Source: Colius striatus
Taxonomy: Eukaryota > Chordata > Aves > Coliiformes > Coliidae
Assembly (NCBI RefSeq): GCF_028858725.1
Contig: NC_084774.1
Location: 1,266,001 to 1,330,000 of the forward strand
Reading direction: 5' to 3'
Length of the DNA stretch: 64,000 bases
Positions 1-15,100 of this stretch are shown in pieces (the stretch's first letter is position 1; each line of letters opens with the position of its first letter). The position numbers and the translations under genes are program-made. The notes beneath the pieces were generated by a model. It did not search any database. It worked only from the letters and a program-made list of their open reading frames with translations, and was not told where the DNA came from.

Positions 1-181
1 CCAGCTCAGGAAAAATTGAAGAACTCTTCAGATAACCCTGAAAGAGACCAGATCAGGAGACGCTCTTCAAGACTTTCATCCAGCATTAGCCATGAGGTTT
101 TAAATCCAGATCATGTTACAACTTCAACAGAAATTCAGCCTTTGAAAGATGCAGTATCTAACCAAAAGGAATCTGAGAAGG
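1..181 (+). CDS. PHF20: PHF20 exon (partial at left edge)
   Basis: The frame is open from base 1 and contains [19 protein letters not shown], which matches the RRRSSRLS...HEILDPD segment of mammalian PHF20. A GTGAGC donor starts at 182, and one base of a split codon is left (phase 1). The true exon start is outside the window, or its acceptor lies exactly at the edge. Confidence 0.9.
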
Positions 182-3100
182 GTGAGCAGCTTCCTTGTAT
201 GCTCTGGATTTGTGATCACATGGCAGTCATCTAGTTGTTACAAGCACTGTATTTTCACGTTTAACCTGCAGGCAATTAAAACCTGGTTTCACCAATGCTG
301 CAGAGAAAACTAAAGGATTATTTATATCTCTCTGCTGCCCTGATTACCTTTTGCTTTTTTGTTGTTTTCTTTTGATTTGTCAGTAACCCTTGCATTCCTC
401 TTGCATGATGGGAGTTTTTCCAGTAGTGGGATAACTGGCCTTGCAAGGAGAGAGCTCTAGAGCTTGTAAAATAACTAAAAGGGAATGTCGTAGTTGTTTT
501 CTTTTAATTTTTTTAAGGGATCAGGTTGTGCTTGTGAAAATAAGTAATGCAAAGTTTTAACACTATTGCATTGAAAAAGTAATCCCTATGCTAAACCTAG
601 AGTTTAGTCCTGTTTTTCAACACTGAAAGCATCAAACAGGATGCTTTTACTCTTAGACTGACCAGAGATAATGCTCCCCTGTTCTGTCTGCAGCTCTACT
701 GCCTTTGCCTTTCAGGAGCATAATGATTTGAGGAGACCTGCCTCATTTTAAGCTCTAAGGAGTTTGCAGCGTCTGTGTTTCTAAGCAGCTCTAAATTTAG
801 AGAGTTACTACATGTAGCAACAAAACCTTAATTCTGTGGGAATACAACAGCAAGCAGTCTGAGCATGGATGGGTGTTTGTCTCCATTATAAGGTGATGAA
901 CACACACATCAGTGTTCTGCAATATGCTTTTGTGTGTATTTTACTCAAGGAAATGTTTTCCCTCCATTCTAGTCCAGTTAGAAATTCATATTGAATCTGA
1001 CCAAAGTTTCAGTGATCAAGGATCTCCTGGAAACACATCACATAGCACAGCACTCAGTACGGATGCCAGTTTACAGGAAGAAAAAGTTGAAGACACCGAG
1101 ACTTCCTCTGTTACTGTCAGAACTCAAGAATCTTCTGCTGCTACAGGTTCAGATTTTGATTTCATATTTAATATTGATGCATTCTTAAGGCAACTGATGC
1201 CAGGTGTTTTGTGCTTGTACAAGGTGTTGCTAACAAAAATTATGTGTTCTTGCAATGTTAACCAGAGGGAAAGGCCTGGTTTGGTTCCCTGTGGACTTAG
1301 TTTTGGTCTTACGCTTTGGAGGTTGACAGCAACATGCCAAAAAGTGAAAATCATAATTTTTAAATGACTGGGTGTAATATTTCTAGCATGTTGAAATTAA
1401 GAAATGCTTGTTTTCAGGTTAAACTTTAATGTAAATTTCAGTGCTGCAGTCACGTGGTAGCATAGAGATTCCTGCACATTTTCAATTTGAAGTGTAGATT
1501 TTTAAGATGACACTTAACTTTTGGAAGTACTCATTCAACTAGAGATTGAGAAACCACAACTTTGATAACATCTTGAGAATCTGGAGAATGGTAAATCTTG
1601 GATTTTTGAGAGAACACACTACATTAACAGTACAGAGAAGCTGTGTTAACGGTTGGGCAGTGCATGAAGTGCAGTAAGGCCAAGTGCAAGCTCCTGCATA
1701 TGGCTCAGGGCAGAACAATGAGTGGATGAGGACACCCCTGCAGAGAAGGCCTTGAGAGTATTGGCAGATGAAAAAATGAGTATGCGTAGGCAATGTGCAC
1801 TTGCAGCCCAGAAAGCTGTTAGTATCCTGGGCTGTACCAAAAGGAGTGTGTCTAGCAGGTTGGGGTGGGGGAGATTCTCCCCATCTACTCTGCCTTTCTG
1901 AGATTCTACTTGCAATCTGGAGTCCAGCTCTGGGGCCACCAACATAAGAAGGACCTGGAGCTGTTGAAGTGAGTCCAAAGGAGGTTACGGAGATGATCAG
2001 AAGACCAGAGCACCTCTGCTGTCAGGACAGGCTGAGAGAGATGGGCGTGTTCAACCTGGAGGAGAGAAGGCTCTGGGGAGACCTTAGAGCAGCCTTCCAG
2101 TAATTAAAGGGGCCGACAAGAAAGCTATGGAGGAACTTTGTAAAAAGGCCTGGAGTGACAGGACAAGGGACAATGAGGGAAACTGGGGAGGGATGTCTTG
2201 CAGGGACATGGAGTGATAGGACAAGGAGCTCCAAACTGAAAGAGGAGAGATTTAGATTAGATATGAGGAAGAAGTTCTTCCCTGGCAGGGTAGTGAGGCA
2301 CTTGAAGAGGTTGCCCAGAGAGACTGTGGCTGCCCCATCCCTGGAAGTGTTCAAGGGCAAGTGATTGTGATGTCTGAAAATCCCCACTTTGGAGCGTAGA
2401 TTTTGATTCATTTAATTCAGTCCATTTTATTTAACGTTAGAAATGCCAGATGTGTACCTGAGTGGACATCCAGAGGTGGCAAGCAGGTGTTTTATTGCAG
2501 AAGACTCTTAAGAGTGGGGAGTAAGAGCTGTACAGCATCTTTTTGAGCAAATACTGTCACCTGAAATCCAAGTACAAAAATCTATATTTCCATACTTAAC
2601 CACATCAAAAATGTTACTATTGGGTGGTTTGTTGATATAAGAGTTTCAGAGTCCATAGATAGTTAAGTCTTCTGTAGTTGAAGTAGGTGTGTGTTTTGCT
2701 GTGAGTGCGTCTGTCTTACCCGTGGGATCATGCCTGTACACACCCCAGTGGGGGAGCATTGCCTGACTGGGGCACAGTAAGGCCTGGGCTTTCCCCTGGT
2801 AGTATTGTCAGTGTGCATCAGCGTGGCAGAGGCTGCTGGATGCATTAAGGAGTCTGAGCCTGGTGTCGTGAAAATAACTGATGTTGGAGGCTGAACGCTG
2901 AGGTAACTCACTTTGTGGGTAACTATCAAGGGAACAGATAGACATCTCTTCAGATACTAACAACTGTATGCCAAGGAGTTATGTTGTCAGACTACTGTGG
3001 GGTAGAAAAGAGATCTGGAGTTTGGAAAGGGGAGAAGTAACTGTCAGACTAGATGGTGTGGGTAGAAAAAAGAGATATTTCTTCCATGCAAGATTCCCCT

Positions 3101-6100
3101 CAAGTGTGAGAACCAAGGTCAAAGAAACCTTCTCATATTTATTTTGTGTTGTTGTCACCCACTAGTAACTTTATTTATCTGTAGGCTTTAATTCTAGTCA
3201 GTTGATGGGAATTAATTCTCTTCCTGTAGGAAAGTACTGTACAACATAATAAAATCAATAACTTTCATTTTACTCAGTGTGTTGTGTTGGTGTGGCTTTG
3301 ACATGTATGACTGATGTAATACTAGAACTAGGTTACTGTTTTAAGATTTCCAGCAAATTTCTGATTAATTACACATACTAGAGAGTAAAAATCCTATTCT
3401 GCTCGGTTTTGGCTCCTCTAATGTTTAGGGACCAGAATTGGAGATTATGATTTAGCTAAATACAGTTGTCTATCAAAAACACAGGCGGCAGTTTGGCAAA
3501 TTTTTGCAGTCAGCTAAAGCTGTCTCATGTATCTGAAAACAGTCTTAGGAGCCCTCCATAGCTGTTTGGGTGGCTTAAAAACTGATTTGATGTTAAAAGT
3601 GGACTGCCTTTGCTTTCCACAGATCTAATATCGTGGTTGTGGGTTTATTTTCCAGAACATTTTTGTTTACACAGACATGCATCAGGGATTCCATTTGCCT
3701 TATGCTTACCACATATTTTGCTACTTTTTGTCGCTTTTAGCTTTGGGTTTCAGTTAAGGAGCAGCATAATGTCTTTGTGTCCTGTTTGAGAGAGCAGCTG
3801 TTTATCCTGCAGCTTACCTAGGAAGGCTTCAGTTCCTTCAAGGTAGTGTAAATTTGTCATTTTAAGGCTAGCACTGTAATATGTAAAAAAGTCGGTCCTG
3901 CATTGCTCACTTAAGAAGGTTTCTTACAGCTAGACATCAGGATCTGGACAGTGTTTCAGGAACACCTCAAAGTGCAGGTAAAGCCTTTACATCCACTCAG
4001 CTTTACCTCCCTCTAGAGTTAAGTCGAAGTTTGCACAGTAGTGTACTGCATGCTCATAAGCTTTTTGTGCAGTACAGACTTGCCTGGTTTTATTGTTACA
4101 AATCTAGTGCCAGCATGAGTGGAGGATCAAATGAAATACTGTCCTGAGTAGTTCTTGCAATGTCAAGTAACATTTTAGGCTTAAAACCCACAACTTCATA
4201 AACGTGTAATGATCTGTGATTGTTGATGCCCTATGTATTTATTACATCAAGCATCTCATTCAGTGGATTCTGAACCCACTGGAAATGCTTGGATGCTGTC
4301 CTTACCTCAAGTAGTTTGACAAGCAAATTAGGTGAGATGTTCTTTGTTTCACAGATGAGATTCTGAAAGGCAGAGTTTTTGAAAATAAAGGAAGAAACGT
4401 AGGTTGGGTACTAAAGTGATGGACAGGAACACTTTTGGCGAGCTCAAGAAAAAACAGCCCAAGATTTCAGAAGCAATAAGACCAATTTGACAGGTAACAA
4501 ATGAGGAAACTAGCCCAATGGTATGAAGTGATCCAAAGCACAGTGTAAAAAGTGTCAGCTTCAAAAGGTGATGGTGACAAACGGTCTTGAAAATAACACA
4601 GACAGAAGTGTCAGAGAACACGTGTTCAGTTTACCAGCAGGGGAAGGTGTCATTTGATCTTTGTTAAATATTTCCGTGGGAAATAGAGACCAGAAGTCTC
4701 ATCAGTTTAACAGGGAGTTATATGTAAAGATCCAATGACTAGAAACTACAGCAAGACCAACTTTAATTGGAGGAAATGTTAAGTGTTGTGTGCACTGTTG
4801 GCTTTCTGGGATACTTACCAACTTGGTGCAGAAGATGCCTCAGGATGGCACAGACCTGCAGTTTGTGCTGCTGCCAGCCATTCCTGTCCCAGCAGGAGTT
4901 AATTCAAACAAAATTGGTGGTAGTGGTGCAAAAAAGTCTCTTGTGGACTCAGAAGCTTCACATGATGACGTTTTACTGTAAACCTACTGCTGAATGTGGT
5001 CATAGCTTGTCCCTTGGGTAACACAGCACAATGAGAAGTGAGAGAGGTTGCTGGCTTGATGCCGAAGGGATGAAGGTTTTCTCTGTGTTGAAAGTTAAAG
5101 GAGTCGTTGTTTGAGCTCGGGTCTCTGCTCTTCATGTTGAAATGGCTAATTGAGTGGCAGGTGAGGAGTTCTTTGATTTGGTTATAAACATGGAAGAAAT
5201 AGCAGGTGCTAGGTCTGTCATTAACATTTCTTCATATTCAGAGAAGACACCTACCAAGCTCCTCTGAAAAGGAAAATACCTGAGGATCAGAAGCTAATGC
5301 AGCAAAGCTTCTTGTCCATAGAAACCAGTGTTAGTACCATGTGTTATAAACAAAAACTGTACATATGTGCACGGATGGAAGTTCCCCCCTTGAGCTGCTG
5401 GTGCAATGAGTCAGCTTCAGGGGGTCTGTCTGTGAGCATGGGCTCTCCAGAGGCTATCCTGGGAGCTGGGGTGGGGCATCAGCCCCGTTCTTTAAGCTTT
5501 GTTTTGAACTGTGTGCGACTGTCTGTATTCTTATTACTCTGAATTGATTCCTTTTGCATGTTGCTGTAAGTTTTTGTGGCTTTATTTCTAAACTTCAGCT
5601 AATGTGATCTGAGGTTGGATACAGGGCTGTATCATGACAGTGGGGTAACAGTATAATCATCTGCCTTGTCATCTTTGCAATATTTTTAACCAAATCTTCA
5701 GACCCCTTTACTTCTTCCTACTGCAGTTGTTTTTCCATCTTTATGTTAGTTATTAAATAGAAACAAGTTATTAAATAGAAACAAGTTCTGTGATTGTCCT
5801 GAATGCTGGTTTTTAGCTTTATGATGAAGAGAGCCTCTCTGTACTTGCTTCCACTAAACCCACAGACTGTGTCACTGTGTCATTCTTTATGAATGCAGCT
5901 CTTGAGTGTATTTTGATTTTGGTATTGGCAAACTTTTGTCATTCTGCAGGTGGGATCTGATTGTCTGGCTTTGTTGCAGTCTTCTAATTATAATTGCTTG
6001 AAGTAGCATCCCTGTCAGCCAGTCCTAATATGGCTATACCAAAATGTCTTTCTCTTTCTCCTTGGCATTATCTTTGTGAAACACCCCAAAGCAATGGTGT

Positions 6101-9100
6101 TTTTACTATTTTCTTCTCAAAAATAACTGAATATCCTTTCTTTTAACCAGTCTGATGTGCATATGACTTCTTACTCTTTCCCTGTACATCAGCCTCCACA
6201 AGTCCATTATTTGTTTGGTGAATGAGGTTTTTTCTTTTGTCAAGGTTTTGATACACCTCAAACAAAAGAATCACATTTGCCAACAAAGACATGCATAAAA
6301 TGTCCATCTGTTAATTTTGTCCTTTACCTTGATTGGTTCCTAACTATCATAAACTTACCAAAATCACAGTGATTGGTCAAAAAAAGATATCAGTCCCTTT
6401 GTCTTGGTAACAACTAAGGTAACAGCCAAGGTAACCTAACGAATACAATACATATGCCAGGGTCTTGTGGTTAAGGTAACAGCCAAGGTAACCTAACAGA
6501 TACATTCACCAGGGTCTCCTGGCTAAGCTAACAGGTCCCCATCAGGTGTGGTATGTAACTCTTGCAGTTTGATCCTTATGGGATTCAAATGAATGCTTAC
6601 TCAATCAATAGGTGTTTGAGTTATTTGCAAGTGCTGAGCTAATTGATTGAACTATTACTAGGTGATTAACAAGTGCTTGACTATTATTGTGGTGATAAGT
6701 TGCTAGCTAAAATAATTGTGTATCTGCAACAATAACACAGTACTTGAGTGTGCCTCAGATGCAGCTCTCTAGGATGCTTTCTTTCACTATGATATAACCT
6801 TTAAGTGTGCAGCTCAATAACACCATTTTTGTTGCTACATGCTAGAAATTTCCCGAGCATGCTGTCCTATGTTCTTGCCCTAAGATTGTTTGGACACTGC
6901 CTTTAACACCTCAATTCAGTGTGTTCCTGCATATGTGCTCTCGTGGAAAGTCTTATTCTTTCTGTGCTCATTCTTGTTTGTAATGTTTCCAGGGCTTTTT
7001 GTGGTCCTTGTTGCAGGTACTTCTAATATAATTAATTTTCATTCCTGTGCTGCTTACCTGCAGTTTTGTATCACCGTTACTAGGTCTGGGTCTTAGTTTT
7101 AAACATGTCTTATTTCTTAATGCTCCAAGTCTGAAAATACTTGTAAATATGGAAATGACATTTAAGTACTGGCAAAACAAATGGAAGAATTACATTTGGA
7201 AGGTGTTTCATAAAATTGATGCCTCTTTTCCACTGTCCTCTTGTGGGTGAGGGATTTTTGGATGCTGTGTATGTATTAGTGATGGATAATTGCCTGGACC
7301 TCCTTACATTTGTGTGGTTCTAAAGTTCTGCCTTGCCTGTTATGTTGGGTTACAGATTCTGGAGACAGTAGTCTGATTAACTCTTAGTTCAAAATGTTTC
7401 TTTTGTATAACTCTTAGCAAAACCAGAAATTAAAAGCTACTGAAACCAGGAAGAAGAAACAGCAATTTACTGGGTCAGGTTTAGGGACAGCCCTGCACAG
7501 CAGTCAAACAGCTGCCTTGAAGTGTTCTTCCCGTTCAGTCTGCAAACTCTCCTTGCTTTTCTTGAGAAACTAACTATAGCTTGTAGGGGAAATCTTGTAA
7601 CAAAAGCGAGCAGTTTTCCTTTTGCTTAGTTTCATTCTTTCATTGCTGCTTGAAAATGGAAATACATTTCAGGTTTACTTGAAAAATGTGATTCTGACAC
7701 AGTTTCCATATTTCTTGTAACCAGACTGTGGTGATGGGACAAGGCATCCAGGAAGTGGGTAGCAAAACAGTTAAAAGCAAAGAAACAGGACTGTTTTCCT
7801 TGAGAAGTGCTCTCACCAAAGATGCAAAGAATTACAAGCAATTGCGAATACTTGATAGAAGATAATCTACAGAGTTGTGACTAAAATGCACAGGCTCTGT
7901 CATTCCTTCTCATTTCTGTAGCAGCACTGTATACAGTGATATCAGCTCTTGAGCCTTGCCCATGGCACCAAAATGTCATTTTCTGACAGTAACTCGTTCA
8001 CAAAAGCACTGGTATCATGACAACCAATTTTTAAGGGCACAGTGGGGCAGAATTTTCTCTTAAAAGCTATTAATCTTTAAGGCAGGTATAGCATGAACGT
8101 TGTGCTTTTAGCATTGCATAGCTCACGTGTTTGAATGCATGCCCATCTCTTAACTTTTTTTGTTTGTTTTAAGTTTAGGAAACCATTTGATAAATATGGC
8201 AAATGCATGGGGGAATTTATCTGTTTTGTTCTTACAGTAACAAAACCTTGTAGGAGAACAGATTTTCTTTCATCAAAAAATGCTGCAACTGTTGATCAAG
8301 ATCACAAGTTTAGATGCAAGTTCTTGGACTGTTCAAAATCCTTTCGCAAAGCCAAGTTATTGCATTATCACATGAAATACTTTCATGGAGTGGAGAAAGC
8401 TGCAGAGTCACAGCAGAACCCTGTAAAAAGGCATATTCAAACCAGAGCTTCTTTGACTTCTGAAAAAGCTAATCAAGAAAGGTCAAAAAGAGGACGGACC
8501 ACAGCTGGGTCATTGTGTAAGTATGTCACTGATCTCTTCCTTTTTTTAAACAGCATCGGTCAGGCCAAGCAGGAAAGAGCAGAAATCTGATTTCTTTTGG
8601 GCTGAAGGAGTATCTTTAGGGCTCTATCTTAGCATATTTCTTTGTAGAGAAGAAGCATAACATGTGTGAACATTATGTTTTAGACACATTCCCTCATCTA
8701 TAAATATAGATCACACTCAGTAATGAACTGATTGTGCAACTTCTTGTTTTCCTGAGTAACAACTTGAGTATTAAAACTTCTGTTCCTTTTTCAGAACTGC
8801 AGTTCCCTGAGTTTCTCACTTTTTTTTTTCCTCCCTCTGGCTTGACAAATATCTAAATAATATTGTTCCAAGATTTTTATCATTTTCTGTGTTAAGGAAA
8901 CAGTCTAGGTAACTCCAGTTCTCTTCTGTATATGACTTGGTCTTTACATTTCATGGTCCGACTTCAAGAGTATGCTTGGGGAGAAATCCAGTACCAGTTT
9001 CTGCAGTACATCCCATTCTTATTGCTGGACCTGTGGGGAGGAAATGTCAATTTAACAAATTACAGTCGCTACGGCTGTACTTGAAAAACAGCCTCATACA

Positions 9101-12100
9101 ACTGATAGGTAGGAGAGAGGGACAAAACATTAATGATTAGTGGGAAAAAAAAGCTTAAGTTAAAACTGCTTTGCAGTCTTCAGAACCACTAACTTCTGCT
9201 TAATCACCTCACTCGCTGAAGCACTTTCTTCCTATTATCTTGCCAAACATTCCAGTGGCAATGTAGGTCTAGTTCTGAACTGCAGTGTTGATAACCTATC
9301 CAGACTTGGTTCTTACGAGCTGACTTGTCTTTGTACTGCAGGGCTATAAAAATTGTCATCTCTTTTGTCTTCTGACTGAGCCTGTTTTATAAAATGCAGC
9401 TTTCTCTTTGCTGAGTTCCATGGTGATTTTTTTTTTTCCTTGCATTTGATCTTTCATTAATATTCTGTTGAAGAGTTTAAAAGTCTTGCCCATTGTTTGC
9501 TGAGCTACAGTTCTCTACAGCAGAATCTGTCTAGGCTCACTTCACTTCATGTCTACTTTTCCTAATATGCCAGCAGACACTTTTTTTCATTTGAGGTGCT
9601 ACTGCTTGTTGCTAACAAGATACAGTTATCATACTGCTGCTACACGTAAACTTCGGTATCCTGTAACTTTAAATAATGTAAAGGCATAAGATTTGATAAG
9701 GTAAAGGAAAATGCTTTAGAATGTGGCAGCCTGCTTGTATTCTGCTTTGCATGCAGCTCTAATGGAACCAAAGTGCTTCACAAGCCCACTTGAAATGAGT
9801 CCTTTGTGAGGAACAGCTGCTCACAACTGCACAGTGATCACAGTAGGCTTCTTGCTTTGTGCTCTTCCATAAACAGACTTCTGTTCTGCTTTTTCTAACT
9901 GCATAATTATTTCAGTTTGAGAAGTTGTTTTCTTATGATTGTCTTGAATGAACTCACTGGTGACTCATGACCTTGACTTTTTCAATTTATCCTTTCTCCC
10001 AAATGCACACTGCTGATTTGATGTCATCATCTTGACTGCAGTAGCAGGTAATTCACTCTAGTGTTGAGTTGTGACCGTATTTGTTTCTTTAAGTACCCAA
10101 CCCTTTCATTCCCCATCTGTGGATAGATACTTTTAACCTGGATTGTTCCAGTGATGTGCTTCATAGCATATCCCCACAGATAGCCCTGGGGTTGTGCTGA
10201 CAGCTGTTGAACAGTGTGTCAAAGTGAGAGGTGGACCATAAAGTTTTCAAGCCAGCTTTGCTGTCGAAGACTGCTGTTGTGGAGCTACAGTAAGGTTTTT
10301 CTTGATAAGGAAAAGTCCTGTCATTATATATCAGTTATATCCCGTGTCTGATACAAAGCACCATTTGTTTTTTAACTCTGTTCTCAAATCTTCTAATTTT
10401 TGTTGTGTGGGTACCAGACATTCTAAAATGGAGTTAGTGGGGTTTATGAGCTTGTACTGTTGCATTTTGTGTTGTGTTCCTCTGTCTTCTCACAAGCATC
10501 TCTTCTCTTAAAGCATCTCTTCTTAATGTCATGTATAGGAAGACAGCCTGCTAAGCAAGACATTCTCTGTGTCTGCAGAACACTTCTATCACCTTTTTAA
10601 AAGGCTTTCCAGGATGTGCTGCTTAGTGAGAGCAAAGGCTTTTGAATCCGTAGGTATGACAGATGCTGGGTTTATTCTTTAGTCTTTAGGTTTAGTCTTT
10701 ACAATCCTTTTGTGAGCAAAAATTCTGTTCAAAGTGAATATATTTAAATCATTTTACCTTTTGGTACAAAAACGTCTTTCTTTTCTTGTACTTAACTACA
10801 CTAGATAGGTTTTACTGCTTAAGAGAAGGTGGCAATTTCTAACAGATGAGACTTCAGGAATCACAAATCTCTTATTCTGTAAGCTGGGAGATGCTCTTGC
10901 TTTAGAAGCTTTATCATGCTGAAGTCCTTATCTCACAAGTTTTGTTTCGAAGTTCTGTGACATGTGAAGTGAAAAGAAATGCTAGGGGTGCACTGCTGGC
11001 TGTATTTACAGTGAAAATACTTAATGTTGCTAATAATGTTCAAAACAGCAGCAAAACTTTTTTGTTGTAATGTTTAAGATTGGAATTTCTACACAGAAGA
11101 CGGATGTAAGTGGTCTTCAGTGATCATGTGGGACACAGGAAGGAACAATTTAAGCACAATTACTTTGCACTAAAGTGGAAGCTGAACTTTCAGTATCTGA
11201 AATGTGAATTGTACCACTTGGTGCTGGCTTCAGAACTTGACTGAGCTGGAAATGTTAATTTGGAACTGATTTGGCTCTTCCTTAAGAAAAATCTTACCTT
11301 TGCAGTGGCAAATTTGACAGATTCCTCTCAGTTCTGTAGTGGCTGAAGAGCCACTACATTGAAGAAGAGCCACTGCTTTTCATTGAGCAGAGGGGAAGGA
11401 ACTGCCATTGCCTAGCTTGTATTTTAGGTATTCCTTACTAATCTAAACAGGGTGATGCAGACTTAAAATAGCTACTGGATGCATTCAGTAAGAGGCAATA
11501 CCATTTATCTTTATTTTATCAGGAAATATTACAAGGTTATTATGATGAAACAAGTCTTCTCCCAGCCCCATGTTTAATACTTGACCTTCATGAGTATTGC
11601 TGCGGTTTGGTGTTGACTGAAACAATCATCCTTTTAGAGAATAAGGCAATTGATTTTGGGACCCCTGGAATATAAATGAAGCAGTCATTTCTGCCCTCAG
11701 CTCTCTGCATGTGCATCATTGAGCCTCCTGTAGCCCCTCTGTTAAAGAGAAATATTAAGACCTGCACAAATGGGCATGGATGAATAAGCTTAAAGCAGGG
11801 ATTTTTGAGCATGACCTGAAGATCTCGAAGTCTGTCTTGCAAGAAAGAGTTTTTGAAATGTTTGACCATTGAATTGAGAAATTGCATCAAACATATCACT
11901 TGGAAACTGAGTGTGGTTTAGTATGTGGTTAGTTTTTTTGGCAATTAGATAGTGATTGCTGCAATAAAAGAAGGAGTAGAACTGTGTTCATAGGGATTAA
12001 CCTTAAGGTAGGTTTTTTACTTCATGGTCTCTTCTCTTTCTGTACATCACTTTGATTCACTATTGAAATATGTCATCACATACTGTGGCTTGTGCACTAC

Positions 12101-15100
12101 AACCTCTTACTGTAAACAACTTCCTCTGAAGGTGCAGGTTTTCTCTTTCACATCTGTCTGTCTATCCATGTTATTTTATGAGAAGTGCCTGCAAAAGGTT
12201 ATTTATTAATAAGGTTTGTGGTTTCCTGACCTAGACCACTCCAAGGGCACGAGGCATGAAATAGCTCAGTTTCCTTCTTTGCACCTGCAACTCATAATTT
12301 GAACATCTCGACTTTGAGTCTTTCTGAACTGGTAGCTTTCATGTTTTAGTAATCATGTTTTAGTTTTTCATGTTTTAGAGGTTCAAAAAAATTTAGATTA
12401 TGCCCTTGTATTGAAGAGTTTTTCTTAAATCTGAAATTCAATTTGTGCCAGTCTTCAGTGCTTACACAGCTGATGCACCCCATGTCAGACCCTGGAGAGG
12501 CTTCTGCAGTGAATGGGTGCTGAAGATTTGTCAGGAAAGTCTAACCTTGTTCAACATAAGGAGGGAAGCTGTATGTATGTTCAAGGAAATGCCATCAGTA
12601 CCTTCTCTAAGGTGGCTAGTGTACTCCTAATGCTCCTCAGAACCACTTACCAGTGCTGACAGACTTCATACTACCCTCAGCACAACTGTCATAATGGCAG
12701 AGTCTTGATCACTCGGTACACTTATAGTCCTAGGACACTGTTCAGCTTCCCTGAGGAGTTTTGCTCTTAGAATCATAGAATCACAGAATGGTAGGGTTGG
12801 AAGGGACCTGTAGAGATCATCCAGTCCAACCCCCCTGCAGAAGCAGGGTCACCTAGATCAGGTCACATAGGAACATGTCCAGGCAGGTCTTGAAGACCTC
12901 CAAGGAAGGAAACTCCACAACCCCTCTGGGCAGCCTGTTCCAATAAGCTAAATATGAGCCAGCAATGTGCCCTCGTGGCCAAGAAGGCCAATGGCAGCCT
13001 GGGATGCATCAAGAAGAATGTGGCCAGCAGGTCAAGGGAGGTTCTTCTCCCCTTCTGCTCTGCCCTGGTGGGGCCTCATCTGGAGTCCTGTGTCCAGTTC
13101 TGGGCTCCTCAGCTCAAGAGGGACAGGGAACTGCTGGAGAGAGGCCAGTGCAGGGACACCAAGATGATCAAGGGTATAGAACATCATTCATACAAGGAAA
13201 GGCTGCGGGAGCTGGGGCTGTTTAGTCTGGAGAAGAGGAGATTGAGGGGTGATCTTATTAACATTTATAAATACCTAAAGGTTGGGTGTCAGGAGGTTGG
13301 GACATCCTTTTTTTTTTATAGTAGCTAGCAACAGGACAAGGGGTGATGGGATGAAGCTGCAACAGAAAAAGTTCCACTTAAACATGAGAAAAAACTATTT
13401 CACTGTGAGGGTGACGGAGTTTAAACCTGGTTTTGACACTTTAAAAATGCCTTGCAGTATTAGGCTGTGGCTTTGGTATGTGGGTATATAATGGCAGCCT
13501 CAGTCTGGCAAGTTGTTCTTTTTGCCATGAGGAGGAACAGAAAGCAACAGACCTGTGATTTGTAGTTCAGAGGCTGTAGAAGGTCTGTCCCTACTGAGGA
13601 GTCAATAAAGAAGTACTTAAGGAAAAAACATGCATTTTTTCAGTGTACTGAAATTCTTGTACATGACCTCATTGTTAGCAGATTCTGCCTACTTAAAGTC
13701 ACAGCATGTTTTGTTAATGCGTCAGTGTCTTAGTGCTGGGAATACATGGAAAGAAAAAAGGGGTCTTGTTTACACTCATGTTTCTGATGAGATCCTGATT
13801 GTGCTTGTGGAACAGGTTGGCAAACTTGCTTTGATGATTTAAACATCTAAGGCATCCAGTCGCCAGCTGATGGCTGTTAACATGTCAACCCCTGGCATGT
13901 GGCTTACTGGATTTCAGGGTGACCCTTTGGGGCTTCCTGTTTCCTCTGAGGACTGGCTGATGGATGCCTCTTCGCCAGATGGTGTAACATGGCCTACAGA
14001 CACAGAGTTTCTCAGGTCTGCATTAACACCCTCTGTGTTCTGCAGAATTGCCAGTTGTCTTTGTGGCTTATCTTGGTGCATTTAGTTTGTGGAGAATGGC
14101 TGTGTGAAAGCCTTCAGCTGGAAGTCAAGATGATAATGTGGTCTCTCAGTTCTTGAAAATGTCAGTGGGTATTCTCAGCAAATGATCTAACGGCTGTGGA
14201 TGGTGAATATTGTCTAATTCACAGCATTTGGGAATCCAGTCTCTTTGCTTCCTATGAAGGCTGAACTGCCTTCTGAACAGGGGTCTGGTATCTTTTTCTG
14301 TTCCATTGGACAGAAAACTATTGCCTTGTCTGTCACCAAGGCTGGACATGCTAAGAGATTAGTCCTCCTAAGGCTTTGTCTTTCTGTTTTCTGTGTGCTT
14401 GAAGTAGTTTCATACCTCAGGTCTTTATTTGTTAGTCTTCAAGATCCTTCACTGCTTCTGCATCAGCTCTTGGAGGAGAATACTTCTCCTAGGCTTAGAG
14501 AAGAGGAGCCTGGTAAAACTCACTGGAGAACTTAATTGGCAAATCTCTCCATATCTAGTTTTTTTATGAACGTGTCTCCTCTTCTGGTTAATGATATTTA
14601 GTGTTACCTGAGCTAGAAATTAATCTACTCATGTCAGAAGGGTTTTTGTGGTCTGTTTGTAGAGTATTGTGTCATTCTAGTGGTGATTAGTAGTATTCTG
14701 GTTCATAGAGGGTATTAAGGGTACTGATAGCTATTTTTATATTGGTTTGATTGGATTTTGGTATTTGATTTGAGTTGGTCATCATCAGGAATGTGTGGAA
14801 TTTGTAGCTTACATGTAACCTGTGTCCCACCTCAGGATATGCCTGTAGGACAAGTTCAGATGTCTTCATGGGGCCTACCATAGACAGCTTTAGCTTAGTC
14901 TCCTATGCACTTGCTGATAGGAGTCTCTAGGAGCATAGTCCTGCTATTCACAGCAGACTCACAGTACAGTCACCTTGCTGTCTGGTAGGCTCAGCAGAGT
15001 GCTTACATGGACAAGTGACTTGCAACTGAAATTAGCTGTACCATCAACAAAAGTTGAAGATGTTGATGTAAATATGGTGCATTATGTGCTCTGTTTTCTT

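Larger units (their letters stand above)
1147..8237 (+). other. PHF20 intron (7.1 kb)
   Basis: The intron is AT-rich. It holds an old CR1 fragment at about 1640-2365, an 18-bp tandem duplication at 5749-5784 and a diverged 57-bp tandem repeat at 6405-6526. I see nothing else in the rest of it. Confidence 0.85.
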
